A stretch of DNA of 64,000 nucleotides, from the NCBI GenBank assembly GCA_016718525.1, contig JADKDD010000001.1, positions 496,001-560,000 on the forward strand, written 5' to 3'. Source of the DNA: Rhodocyclaceae bacterium. GTDB taxonomy: Bacteria; Pseudomonadota; Gammaproteobacteria; Burkholderiales; Rhodocyclaceae. The notes under the pieces were generated by a model, which searched no databases, was not told the origin of the DNA, and saw nothing but the letters and a program-made list of their open reading frames with translations. A program made the position numbers and the translations under genes. Within the stretch, counting starts at the first letter, position 1. The number at the start of each line of letters is the position of its first letter. Shown here piece by piece: positions 33,885-41,770 of this stretch.

Positions 33885-35137
33885 AAGGTGTTTGGCAAGG
33901 AGTTGTCTCAGATTTGACTGATCAGAATGTGTTGTTGCAAGCGGGCGTTTTGGTCATGGTATTGGCGACAGCCTGGGGTATTCAGCGCCTCGCGCGCGGC
34001 AATGCCCTGCCGCAGGGTCGGGTTTGGGATATCGGCCGCGGTGGCGTGAAACGCGTAGTTTTTCCGCTCGTCAGTGCGCTGCTGTTTTTTGCTGCGGCGC
34101 CGCTGCTGCGACCTGTAATGTCAGTCAACCTTCTAGCACTCGCTGCGCCGATATTTCTCTCGTTGGCTGGAATCCGCATGGTTTTTTACGTCCTCCGGCA
34201 CAGCTTTTCGAATTCAGTGGCACTCAGTAATTTTGAGCGCGGATTTTCTCTATTGGTTTGGGGTGTCGTCGCACTATATATCGCGGGAGTTCTGCCCGAA
34301 GTTATTGATATTCTCGAATCGACTGGATTCCATATTGGCAAACAAAGCGTCAACCTATGGCAAATTTTGCAAGGCATTGCGGCCGTCATGGTCACGGTGT
34401 TTGGTGCGCTTTGGTTGAGTGGCGTAGTAGATGCCCGCTTGCAGGGGGCGGAGAATCTGGATCGTAGTTTGCGTGAGGTTTTTGCCAGATTGGCAAAGGC
34501 ATTTTTTGTGCTGATTGCCGTGTTGATCAGTTTGCCCATGGTCGGCATAGATTTGACGACGTTGTCGGTATTCGGCGGCGCGCTTGGTGTTGGTCTGGGA
34601 CTTGGCCTGCAAAAGATCGCGAGTAACTACGTTTCGGGTTTCATTATTTTGCTGGAGCGCTCGATCAGAATCGGCAACATGATCGCCGTAGGAAATGATC
34701 GCGGAGAGGTGACCCGTATCACCACGCGATTTACCGTGCTGAAGGATTTTTCGGGAATTGAGACCTTGGTTCCGAACGAAGTGTTGGTCGGATCTGTCGT
34801 ACAGAACGAGTCCTATACCGACCGGCGGGTGCGGCGGGTGGTAACGCTACAAGTAGGGTACGACAGTGACCTCGATGCTGCAATGAGCATTATGGTTGCC
34901 GCCGCCCAGGCTCAGCCGCGGGTGTTGAAGGACCCGCCGGTGACAGCGCAGTTACTGGAATTTGCTGATTCAGGGATGAAGCTCGAAGTCGGGTTTTGGA
35001 TCGCGGATCCGGAAGATGGAAGCGGCGCAATTCGCTCGGCAATCAATCTCGCCATTTGGCGGGATTTCAAGAAAGCAGGGATACAAATTCCTTATCCGCA
35101 AAGAGAAGTCCGAATATTGGGGGCAAATGATGTCTGA
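33881..35137 (+). CDS. MscS-family mechanosensitive ion channel
   Basis: ATG at 33881 overlaps the upstream stop. 418 aa. Five or so N-terminal membrane helices precede the pore helix GGALGVGLGLGLQKIASNYV with its Gly/Ala packing surface, followed by SGFIILLERSIRIGNMIAVG at the start of the beta domain and TLVPNEVLVGSVVQNESY. It opens under membrane tension to release solutes in hypo-osmotic shock. More N-terminal helices than the minimal MscS. Confidence 0.92.
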   Translation: MKGVWQGVVSDLTDQNVLLQAGVLVMVLATAWGIQRLARGNALPQGRVWDIGRGGVKRVVFPLVSALLFFAAAPLLRPVMSVNLLALAAPIFLSLAGIRMVFYVLRHSFSNSVALSNFERGFSLLVWGVVALYIAGVLPEVIDILESTGFHIGKQSVNLWQILQGIAAVMVTVFGALWLSGVVDARLQGAENLDRSLREVFARLAKAFFVLIAVLISLPMVGIDLTTLSVFGGALGVGLGLGLQKIASNYVSGFIILLERSIRIGNMIAVGNDRGEVTRITTRFTVLKDFSGIETLVPNEVLVGSVVQNESYTDRRVRRVVTLQVGYDSDLDAAMSIMVAAAQAQPRVLKDPPVTAQLLEFADSGMKLEVGFWIADPEDGSGAIRSAINLAIWRDFKKAGIQIPYPQREVRILGANDV

Positions 35138-35897
35138 CCATCGCTCTGAATCGCGCGCTGACACGCGTCTCATTCACGGATTTCACGCGGTTACTGCCAA
35201 GTTGCGGCAGGCAGCGGAGGATGTCCGTGAGTTGTTTATCGCTGAGGGCCGCCAGGACGGGAGAATGCGAGACCTACTGAAGCTGGCAGCCAGCGTCGGT
35301 GTCCGCGTTGTCCTCTCGGATACCGCGCGTCTCGATGGACTGACCGGCGGCCACGGGCATCAAGGGGTAGTGGCACGGGTGTCAGCACAAATGCGCCACG
35401 TGACACTGGATGACGTACTTGATGGTCTGACCGAGCCAGCATTGCTACTTGTGCTTGACGGCATAACCGACCCGCACAACTTAGGTGCTTGCCTGCGTGT
35501 CGCTGATGCTGCGGGCGCACATGCGGTGGTCGCGCCGAAGGACAAGGCTGTCGGCCTCAACGCAACGGCAATAAAGGTAGCCAGTGGCGCTGCAGATACG
35601 GTGCCGTATGTGGTGGTTACCAATCTGGCGCGGAGTCTGCGTGAAATGCAGGAGCATGGCATCTGGGTGATGGGTGCGGCAGGAGAGGCTCCCCACGATA
35701 TTTACAGTATCGATCAAACCGTTGCCTGTGCCTGGGTTTTGGGTGCCGAAGGTGCAGGGATGCGGCGACTGACGGGCGAGACCTGTGACCAACTGGCACG
35801 CATTCCTATGCATGGCAGCGTCGAGAGTCTCAATGTGTCGGTGTCGGCGGGTATCTGTTTGTTCGAGACGCGCCGCCAGCGTGGGTTGAAGCGCTAG
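35127..35897 (+). CDS. rlmB: 23S rRNA (guanosine-2'-O-)-methyltransferase
   Basis: About 256 aa; tandem ATG codons at 35127 and 35130 overlap the MscS 3' end. The N-terminal substrate-binding domain starts RLIHGFHAVTAKLRQ. The C-terminal SPOUT/TrmH domain has knot motifs ITDPHNLGACLRVADAAGAH, VLGAEGAGMRRLT and IPMHGSVESLNVSVSAGICL. It methylates G2251 of 23S rRNA. Convergent with the thioesterase gene, only 6 bp apart. Confidence 0.93.
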   Translation: MMSDHRSESRADTRLIHGFHAVTAKLRQAAEDVRELFIAEGRQDGRMRDLLKLAASVGVRVVLSDTARLDGLTGGHGHQGVVARVSAQMRHVTLDDVLDGLTEPALLLVLDGITDPHNLGACLRVADAAGAHAVVAPKDKAVGLNATAIKVASGAADTVPYVVVTNLARSLREMQEHGIWVMGAAGEAPHDIYSIDQTVACAWVLGAEGAGMRRLTGETCDQLARIPMHGSVESLNVSVSAGICLFETRRQRGLKR

Positions 35898-35903
35898 CCC
35901 GTA

Positions 35904-36341
35904 TCAGCCACGCGCTTCAAAGCTCGCGACGGCATCACGCAAGTTAGCCGGCAAAGGTCGCGATTTCCGCTCGTCCGGACAGGCAAAGACATACACGACT
36001 TCCCCGGTAATCAGGCAAGTTTCGCCACGGAATATCGCCATGTCAAACGCCATGCTTGAGTTACCAACCCGCGCGGCGCGCACGCAAATTTCCAGCTGAT
36101 CATCGTAACGTGCCGCCGCATGGTAATTGACCAGGCTTTTGACCACGTACAAATCACCGCCGCTTCCGGCAATGTTCTCGGGGTAGGGCAACCCTATCGC
36201 ACGCCAATATTCGGTGATGCCGATGTCGAAATAGGCAAGGTAGTGGGCGTTAAAGACAATGTTTTGTGCGTCGACTTCAGCCCAGCGCACCCTGAGTTCG
36301 TGGCGTAGACGGAAACTGTGTTTGTCCAACGACGAATCCAT
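35904..36341 (-). CDS. hotdog-fold acyl-CoA thioesterase (YbgC/4HBT-like)
   Basis: 145 aa. The segment VRWAEVDAQNIVFNAHYLAY (residues ~19–38) is the 4-hydroxybenzoyl-CoA thioesterase active-site region, with the catalytic Asp in EVDAQ. Hotdog strands follow (DDQLEICVRAARVGNSSMAF). It hydrolyses acyl-CoA thioesters in the cytoplasm; the natural acyl group is unknown. It ends the short bamD–thioesterase operon, 3 bp after bamD. Confidence 0.87.
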   Translation of the reverse strand: MDSSLDKHSFRLRHELRVRWAEVDAQNIVFNAHYLAYFDIGITEYWRAIGLPYPENIAGSGGDLYVVKSLVNYHAAARYDDQLEICVRAARVGNSSMAFDMAIFRGETCLITGEVVYVFACPDERKSRPLPANLRDAVASFEARG

Positions 36342-36344
36342 CCC

Positions 36345-37166
36345 CTACCAGAGCTTCCACCATGGATCCGGTCCGCCAAGCCCACGCTCATAGTATTCGC
36401 TGTTGGGGAAATTCTTTCGCATCACGCGCTCGGCATCGTCGCGCAGGTCATTCATCGCCATGAGGTCATAAGACTTGACCATCAAAAAAAGCGCCTCTTC
36501 GTTGGCTGGCGCATCCGGGTACGTTTTGATGGCGGACTGTGCGCGGTTCAGTGCAGCAATATAGGCGCCGCGCTTCAGGTAATAGCGCGCAACGTGCACT
36601 TCGTATGACGCCAGTGCATTGACCAGATAGTTCATCCGGGCGATCGAGTCCGGCGCGTATTTGCTTTCCGGAAATTTTCTTACCAACTCCTTGAACGCGT
36701 CAAACGACTCGCGTGAGCCCTTCGGGTCACGTTCAGTCATATCCTGATTGCTGATATAGCCCATGATGCCAATATCTTCATTGAAGTTGGCGAGACCCTT
36801 CAGGTAATAGGCGTAATCCACATTCGGATGGTTGGGGTGCAGGCGGATAAAGCGGTCGCATGCTGAAATGGCCGATGCCGTTTCTTGTTGCCGGAAGTAG
36901 GCATAAGCGACCTCCAGTTGCGCCTGTTGTGCATAGCGGCCGTAGGGGTAGCGTGCCTCAAGTTTTTCAAAAAGTTTGATGGCCTGTTCCCATGCGCCCT
37001 CTGACATATACGATTTGGCCTCTGAGTAAATCTTGCTGGCCGGCCAACTGGCTGTTTCGTCAGCCTTGTTGGAATTTCCTCCGCAGCCGGCAAGGAGAAA
37101 AACGACACCCAAAAGCATCACCTGAAAAACTCTAAGAATTGCCGCTAGACTGCCTGAACTATGCAT
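36345..37166 (-). CDS. bamD: outer membrane assembly lipoprotein BamD
   Basis: The start at 37166 (MHSSGS) is chosen; an in-frame ATG lies 6 bp upstream. 273 aa. The lipoprotein signal ends in LLAGC (lipobox). Tetratricopeptide-like repeats run through the mature part: YSEAKSYMSEGAWEQAIKLF, EKLEARYPYGRYAQQAQLEV, FIRLHPNHPNVDYAYYLKGL. BamD is an essential part of the BAM complex that inserts beta-barrel proteins. Its start codon overlaps that of rluD on the other strand. Confidence 0.93.
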   Translation of the reverse strand: MHSSGSLAAILRVFQVMLLGVVFLLAGCGGNSNKADETASWPASKIYSEAKSYMSEGAWEQAIKLFEKLEARYPYGRYAQQAQLEVAYAYFRQQETASAISACDRFIRLHPNHPNVDYAYYLKGLANFNEDIGIMGYISNQDMTERDPKGSRESFDAFKELVRKFPESKYAPDSIARMNYLVNALASYEVHVARYYLKRGAYIAALNRAQSAIKTYPDAPANEEALFLMVKSYDLMAMNDLRDDAERVMRKNFPNSEYYERGLGGPDPWWKLW

Positions 37167-38244
37167 GGTCAAAACCTTTATGTGCGACGCGAAACTCGCG
37201 CTAAAACCCGCTTTCGATTATAGCTCACAGCCTGTGCCGACAATCCTGCCACCAGCCGAAAACACTGCGCTTTTGCAAGGTGTAATTCCTGTTGAATATG
37301 CGGGATTGCGTCTCGATGTTGCGTTGGCGCGCCTGTTTCCCGAGCATTCACGCGCGCGCATTCAGGCCTGGCTTCGAGATGGTTTGATACAAATTGACGG
37401 CGGCGTCGGGCGAGTGCCGCCGTTCTCCGCCAAGCACTCAGGCACTATCGGTGAGTTCGAATTGCAAGCGACGCCGGCACCAACCTACAAGGTTCATGGC
37501 GGTGAGACGGTACATATTCGACCACCACAACTTACCGACCAGCGAGATCAGGCGGAAAATATTGCGTTGGCGGTTGTGTATGAAGACGATGAACTGATCG
37601 TTGTGGATAAACCGGCAGGTTTGGTGGTTCATCCGGGCAACGGAAATGCCGATGGTACGTTGATGAACGCATTGCTTCACCACGCACCTTCGCTTGCTCA
37701 AGTGCCGCGTGCGGGTATCGTGCATCGGCTCGACAAGGACACCAGCGGATTGTTGGTCATTGCCAAAACCCTCACCGCGCAAACTGATTTGGTGCGACAA
37801 CTGCAAGCACGAACGGTTAAGCGTTATTACCTTGCTTTGGTTCATGGACATGTCAATCGCGATGGACTGGTTGATGCGGAATTGGGGCGGCATCCTGTGC
37901 ACCGGACGAAAATGGCGGTGGTTAGAGGTGGCGGGCGTGAAGCTCGGACGCATTATTTTGTCCGCGAACGGTTCGCGAAAGCGAGTTTGCTGGAGTGCCA
38001 TTTGGATACCGGTCGCACACATCAGATACGGGTTCATATGGCATCTATCGGACACCCATTGGTAGGCGACCCGGTCTATGGCAAGAGCAAGAGTAGCGAT
38101 GCCCGTCTCGATGCATTTCGTCGGCAAGCTTTGCACGCCTGGCAGTTGTCGCTCATTCACCCGAAAGATGGCGCAGTCATGGCGTGGGAGGCGCCCGTAC
38201 CGCAAGACTTTGACGACTTGCTGACGCAGATTCGGGATGTCTGA
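37165..38244 (+). CDS. rluD: 23S rRNA pseudouridine synthase RluD
   Basis: 359 aa from 37165; ATG 37180 is an alternative. An S4 RNA-binding domain (RLDVALARLFPEHSRARIQA, ~residues 50–69) precedes the catalytic domain with HRLDKDTSGLLVIAKT (catalytic Asp). YEDDELIVVDKPAGLVVHPG and LDTGRTHQIRVHMASIGHPL follow the family pattern. It makes pseudouridines 1911/1915/1917 in 23S rRNA. The divergent bamD–rluD arrangement is common in proteobacteria; here the two starts overlap by two bases. It overlaps pgeF by 8 bp. Confidence 0.94.
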   Translation: MVKTFMCDAKLALKPAFDYSSQPVPTILPPAENTALLQGVIPVEYAGLRLDVALARLFPEHSRARIQAWLRDGLIQIDGGVGRVPPFSAKHSGTIGEFELQATPAPTYKVHGGETVHIRPPQLTDQRDQAENIALAVVYEDDELIVVDKPAGLVVHPGNGNADGTLMNALLHHAPSLAQVPRAGIVHRLDKDTSGLLVIAKTLTAQTDLVRQLQARTVKRYYLALVHGHVNRDGLVDAELGRHPVHRTKMAVVRGGGREARTHYFVRERFAKASLLECHLDTGRTHQIRVHMASIGHPLVGDPVYGKSKSSDARLDAFRRQALHAWQLSLIHPKDGAVMAWEAPVPQDFDDLLTQIRDV

Positions 38245-38962
38245 ATTTCTTGTACCTGACTGGCCTGCGCCCCGCGGCGTGCGAGCATTGGTGACCACCC
38301 GCGCAGGTGGCGTTAGTGCTGGGCCGTGGTCGAGCTTCAACCTGGGAGATCACGTTGGCGACGATTACGCGGCAGTGCTGGAGAACCGGCGGCGCTTGCG
38401 GACCGAGCTGCCGGACCACCCGAAATGGCTGAATCAAGTGCACGGCATTGCCTGTGTTGACGCTACCGAATTGACGATGCCGGTTGAAGCAGATGCGAGT
38501 TTCACTCGCAAAACCAATGTCGTTTGTGCGGTCCTGACGGCTGACTGTCTGCCGGTATTGCTATGCGACGAGTCGGCAACGGTGGTGGCGATTGCACATG
38601 CAGGGTGGCGTGGGCTGGCTGCTGGTGTGCTCGAATCTACCATCAAGTCGATGCAGATCGATCCCCAGCGCTTGCTGGCCTGGCTTGGACCGGCAATTGG
38701 ACCAGATGCTTTTGAGGTTGGCGGGGAGGTTCGCAACGTTTTTGTCGAACACGATGCTCAGGCAGAACAGGCGTTTGTCAGCCGCGCAAATGGCAAATGG
38801 ACGGCTGACCTTTACGAATTAGCGCGTTTGCGTTTGTCAGCCTTGGGAATACGGCGTGTCACCAGCACCAACTGGTGCACCGCGACAAACGCCCAACAGC
38901 TTTACTCCTATCGCCGAGACGGTATTACCGGGCGGATGGCGAGCTGCATCTGGTTGGCTTGA
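38237..38962 (+). CDS. pgeF: peptidoglycan editing factor PgeF (YfiH/laccase-domain)
   Basis: 241 aa. Metal-ligand motifs of the family are present: NQVHGIACV, VLTADCLPVLL, IAHAGWRGLAAGV, and the C-terminal SYRRDGITGRMASCIWLA. PgeF removes L-Ser-containing errors from peptidoglycan precursors; homologues also have purine-nucleoside and laccase-like activities. Near the C-terminus the residues VTSTNWCT are encoded by a copy of the dispersed repeat, with the conserved Cys-Thr kept and apparently no change in length. Second gene of the rluD operon. Confidence 0.92.
   Translation: MSEFLVPDWPAPRGVRALVTTRAGGVSAGPWSSFNLGDHVGDDYAAVLENRRRLRTELPDHPKWLNQVHGIACVDATELTMPVEADASFTRKTNVVCAVLTADCLPVLLCDESATVVAIAHAGWRGLAAGVLESTIKSMQIDPQRLLAWLGPAIGPDAFEVGGEVRNVFVEHDAQAEQAFVSRANGKWTADLYELARLRLSALGIRRVTSTNWCTATNAQQLYSYRRDGITGRMASCIWLA
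38848..38877 (+). repeat. dispersed repeat, copy 3 (inside pgeF)
   Basis: Reads AATACGGCGTGT then CACCAGCACCAACTGGTG. The core is an exact match; CACCAG and CTGGTG can pair around a six-base loop. It is translated as part of PgeF (RRVTSTNWCT), in a different reading frame from the MutL copy. Confidence 0.7.
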
Positions 38963-38964
38963 GT

Positions 38965-39186
38965 TCAGGGCTGATCCTCATCCTCACTTTTGGTTGTTGT
39001 TTCAAGCTTTGCACGTTCTGCCATTCGCTGTTGATAGCGACGCCTTGGTGTCCCAAAAATCCATAAAAACAGGGCCAACGGCGCAATTCCGTAAAATGCC
39101 AGGGTCATCAGGCCGGCAATCAGGCTGGTCTCGGTGGCGGCCATCAGAATGGTGATGTAAAGCCATGCTATGGCGACGATGTACAT
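38965..39186 (-). CDS. small two-helix membrane protein
   Basis: 73 aa. Hydrophobic helices at ~residues 1–20 (MYIVAIAWLYITILMAATET) and ~23–46 are followed by a basic, then acidic, cytoplasmic tail (PRRRYQQRMAERAKLETTTK). Short proteins of this shape downstream of pgeF are common in betaproteobacteria. Convergent with pgeF, 2 bp apart. Function unknown. Confidence 0.65.
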   Translation of the reverse strand: MYIVAIAWLYITILMAATETSLIAGLMTLAFYGIAPLALFLWIFGTPRRRYQQRMAERAKLETTTKSEDEDQP

Positions 39187-39230
39187 GTCTGGATTCTAAC
39201 CATAGCGCCCGCGAATCCCACCTACAACGC

Positions 39231-39259
39231 TTGACAGCGATTTTGGTGCAGTGCAAAAT
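39231..39259 (+). promoter_or_regulatory. candidate phaB promoter with overlapping TGCA palindrome
   Basis: TTGACA (39231–39236), 17 bases, then CAAAAT (39254–39259). The spacer and -10 are covered by the near-palindrome TTTTGGTGCAGTGCAAAA (39241–39258). PhaR-type regulators are known to bind TGC/GCA-rich inverted sites, and a phaR gene lies 1.9 kb downstream. A leader of about 200 bases with a small GACAAC/GTTGTC hairpin (39342–39356) separates it from the gene. PhaR binding is inferred. Confidence 0.45.
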
Positions 39260-39464
39260 TGTTCCGCAAAGGCAATTGAATCAAGGATTACCAAGCGAAA
39301 CTTTTCGCGTGGTCGGTGTCAGGACAGGGTAAGTTGGTTGGGACAACATGGTTGTCACCCGAGGCCGACCTGAGCCATAAGCGCCGACGATGCGAAGTTG
39401 TGGTTGGGTAGTTACGGGAAAAGTGTAACTTCTGCTGTCACACCAATCACAAAGGAGACTTCAA

Positions 39465-40223
39465 ATGCAACATGGACATAAAGCACAACGCGTAGCACTG
39501 GTTACCGGCGGCATGGGCGGGCTGGGCGAAGCCGTCTGTATGAAGTTGGCCGCCCTGGGTTACATCGTGGTGACAACTTATAGTCCGACCAACACCAATT
39601 CAAAGGAATGGCTGGCGGGGATGAAGGTCCATGGCTTTGACTTTTCTGCCTATCCTTGCGATGTGTCCGACTACGACTCCTGTGCTGCCTGCGTCAAACA
39701 AATAGGCGATGAACTCGGCCCGGTTGAAGTGTTGGTCAATAACGCGGGTATTACGCGCGATACAACATTTAAAAAGATGACCAAGTCGGATTGGGATGCA
39801 GTGATGCATACCAATCTGGACTCGTGTTTCAACATGACCAAACAGGTAATGGATGGCATGATGGAGCGCGGTTGGGGCAGGGTAATCAATATCTCCTCGG
39901 TGAATGGACAAAAGGGCGCATTCGGCCAAACCAACTACGCTGCGGCCAAAGCCGGTCTGCATGGATTCACCAAATCGCTGGCGCTGGAAGTCGCGAAAAA
40001 AGGGGTCACTGTTAACACCATTTCACCTGGCTACATCGGTACAAAAATGGTGACGGCGATCGCACCAGAGGTGCTGGCCAGCAAAATTCTGCCGCAGATC
40101 CCAATGTCGCGATTAGGCAAGCCGGATGAAGTTGCCGGTTTGGTTGCCTATCTGTCTTCCGAAGAAGCCGCGTTTGTGACCGGCGCGAATATTTCGATTA
40201 ACGGTGGTCAACACATGTTTTAG
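39465..40223 (+). CDS. phaB: acetoacetyl-CoA reductase (first copy)
   Basis: 252 aa with a strong ribosome site (AAAGGAGACTTCAA). It reduces acetoacetyl-CoA to (R)-3-hydroxybutyryl-CoA with NADPH in polyhydroxybutyrate synthesis. SDR motifs: VTGGMGGLGEAV for cofactor, NNAG, and the catalytic Ser-Tyr-Lys in NISSVNGQKGAFGQTNYAAA-KAG. A second copy follows 128 bp on. The pair arose by tandem duplication or gathered by selection; identity looks moderate, not recent. Confidence 0.92.
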   Translation: MQHGHKAQRVALVTGGMGGLGEAVCMKLAALGYIVVTTYSPTNTNSKEWLAGMKVHGFDFSAYPCDVSDYDSCAACVKQIGDELGPVEVLVNNAGITRDTTFKKMTKSDWDAVMHTNLDSCFNMTKQVMDGMMERGWGRVINISSVNGQKGAFGQTNYAAAKAGLHGFTKSLALEVAKKGVTVNTISPGYIGTKMVTAIAPEVLASKILPQIPMSRLGKPDEVAGLVAYLSSEEAAFVTGANISINGGQHMF

Positions 40224-40236
40224 GCTAGCGGTGCAG

Positions 40237-40307
40237 CACCAGTTGGTGCTGGTCAGACGGCGCCGATGAGCCGGAGGCACTCCGACGCGGTAGAACGCCG
40301 TCATCGC
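40237..40307 (-). repeat. dispersed repeat, copy 4 (long spacer)
   Basis: The minus strand has GATGACGGCGT, a ~45-base insert, then CACCAGCACCAACTGGTG. The plus-strand copy has GACGGCG near 40256 and CGCCGTC near 40295, which can pair, so the element may fold into a longer hairpin. It lies between the two phaB genes. Confidence 0.75.
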
Positions 40308-40351
40308 CAAAGATGGTCGGGAAATGTTTTTGTTTAACCAGGGAAGTAAAA

Positions 40352-41092
40352 ATGAGCAAGCGAGTGGCGTTGGTAACCGGTGGTATGGGAGGCTTGGGTA
40401 CGGCAATTTGCAAGGCATTGGCAAAAGACGGGTTCACCGTCGTAGCAAACTGTTTGCCCGATTTCCCGCCCAAGGACGAATGGCTGGCGACGACGCGTGC
40501 CGAAGGATTTGAATTTCACGCAGCCGAAGGAGATGTCACTGACTACGCTGCCTGTGCGGCAATGGTCAAACGCGTTGAATCCGAAATCGGACCGATAAGT
40601 GTCCTGGTCAACAATGCCGGTATCACTCGTGACGGTACCTTCCGGAAAATGGAAAAGACCCAATGGGATGCCGTGCTGTCGACCAATCTAGACTCAGTCT
40701 TTAATGTTACGCAGCAAGTTCTGCCGGGCATGACAGAGCGCGGATGGGGCCGGGTGATCAATATTTCTTCAGTGAATGGTGTTAAAGGTCAGTTTGGACA
40801 AACCAATTACGCTGCGGCGAAAGCCGGTATTCTCGGCTTCACCAAGTCATTGGCGGCGGAAGTGGCGAGCAAAGGTGTGACGGTTAACGCCATTGCGCCG
40901 GGCTACATTGGCACCGACATGGTGATGGCGATCAAACCGGAGGTACGCGCCGGGATTGTCGCTACGATTCCGGTGGGGCGCCTAGGCAAGCCTGAGGAGA
41001 TTGGCGGGCTGTGTTCATATCTGGCGTCGGATTTGGCCGCCTACATGACGGGCGCGACGCTAAACATTAACGGCGGTCTGCATTTTTCCTGA
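40352..41092 (+). CDS. phaB: acetoacetyl-CoA reductase (second copy)
   Basis: ATG at 40352 (MSKRVALVTGGMGGLGTAIC) is chosen; an upstream in-frame ATG at 40313 adds an unlikely cysteine-rich leader. 246 aa. Same SDR motifs as the first copy (NNAGITRDGTFRKMEK, INISSVNGVKGQFGQTNYAA). Differences are spread throughout. It may have different cofactor or chain-length preference; this cannot be read from sequence. No phaC or phaA is in the window. Confidence 0.9.
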   Translation: MSKRVALVTGGMGGLGTAICKALAKDGFTVVANCLPDFPPKDEWLATTRAEGFEFHAAEGDVTDYAACAAMVKRVESEIGPISVLVNNAGITRDGTFRKMEKTQWDAVLSTNLDSVFNVTQQVLPGMTERGWGRVINISSVNGVKGQFGQTNYAAAKAGILGFTKSLAAEVASKGVTVNAIAPGYIGTDMVMAIKPEVRAGIVATIPVGRLGKPEEIGGLCSYLASDLAAYMTGATLNINGGLHFS

Positions 41093-41164
41093 GTTCGCCG
41101 TACTGCTCGCCAAGCGCTTCCCTGCAATACAATGGCGCACCGGATTTTCTAGCAGGGAGCGCGC

Positions 41165-41737
41165 ATGACCGACAAACTGAGATTGATCAAAAAGTACCCC
41201 AATCGGCGTTTGTACGACACCAGGACCAGCGCATATATCACCTTGGTTGATGTCAAGGATTTGGTTTTGGCGCATGAGGAATTTCAGGTACTGGACGCCA
41301 AGACCGGCGAGGATCTCACGCGCAGCATCCTGTTGCAGATCATTCTGGAAGAAGAAACCGGCGGGGCGCCGATGTTTACTGCCGATATCCTGACGCAAAT
41401 GATTCGCTTCTATGGCAACGCCATGCAAGGCATGATGGGTCAGTACATTGAAGGCAACATCAAAACGTTTGCCGAAATGCAGCGTCGATTGAAAGAGCAA
41501 GCCATCGGTGCCTTTGGTGATCGACCCGGTTTGAGCAGCCAGGAAATGTGGACGCAATTTCTGAAAGCGCAGGGACCTGGAATGCAAGGCATGATGGGCG
41601 CGTATGTCGAACAGACTCAGCGTGTTGCCCAGCAGATGCAAGAGGTACTGGTTGAAAATACCCGAAAGTTTTTTCCCGGCTTGTATCCGGAATCCGACAC
41701 CAATCACAACAAGAAGTCCGGAAGCGAGAAGCAGTGA
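41165..41737 (+). CDS. phaR: polyhydroxyalkanoate synthesis repressor PhaR
   Basis: 190 aa. The N-terminal PHB/PHA accumulation regulator DNA-binding domain is clear: LRLIKKYPNRRLYDTRTSAY and ITLVDVKDLVLAHEEFQVLD. The central region carries two copies of a Met/Gly segment (AMQGMMGQYIEGNIKTF and GMQGMMGAYVEQTQRVAQ). PhaR binds PHB granules and DNA and represses phasin genes until granules form. It sits in the usual place behind phaB. Confidence 0.93.
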   Translation: MTDKLRLIKKYPNRRLYDTRTSAYITLVDVKDLVLAHEEFQVLDAKTGEDLTRSILLQIILEEETGGAPMFTADILTQMIRFYGNAMQGMMGQYIEGNIKTFAEMQRRLKEQAIGAFGDRPGLSSQEMWTQFLKAQGPGMQGMMGAYVEQTQRVAQQMQEVLVENTRKFFPGLYPESDTNHNKKSGSEKQ

Positions 41738-41770
41738 ACCAACAATATTCCTTGCAACATCTGCGTTGAT

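Noticed and set aside
37438..38340. 300-codon minus-strand open frame
   Set aside because: Antisense to rluD and pgeF, both recognised by conserved motifs.
40237..40307. Integron attC site
   Set aside because: The hairpin-forming repeat lacks the RYYYAAC and GTTRRRY core sites, and no integron integrase is present.
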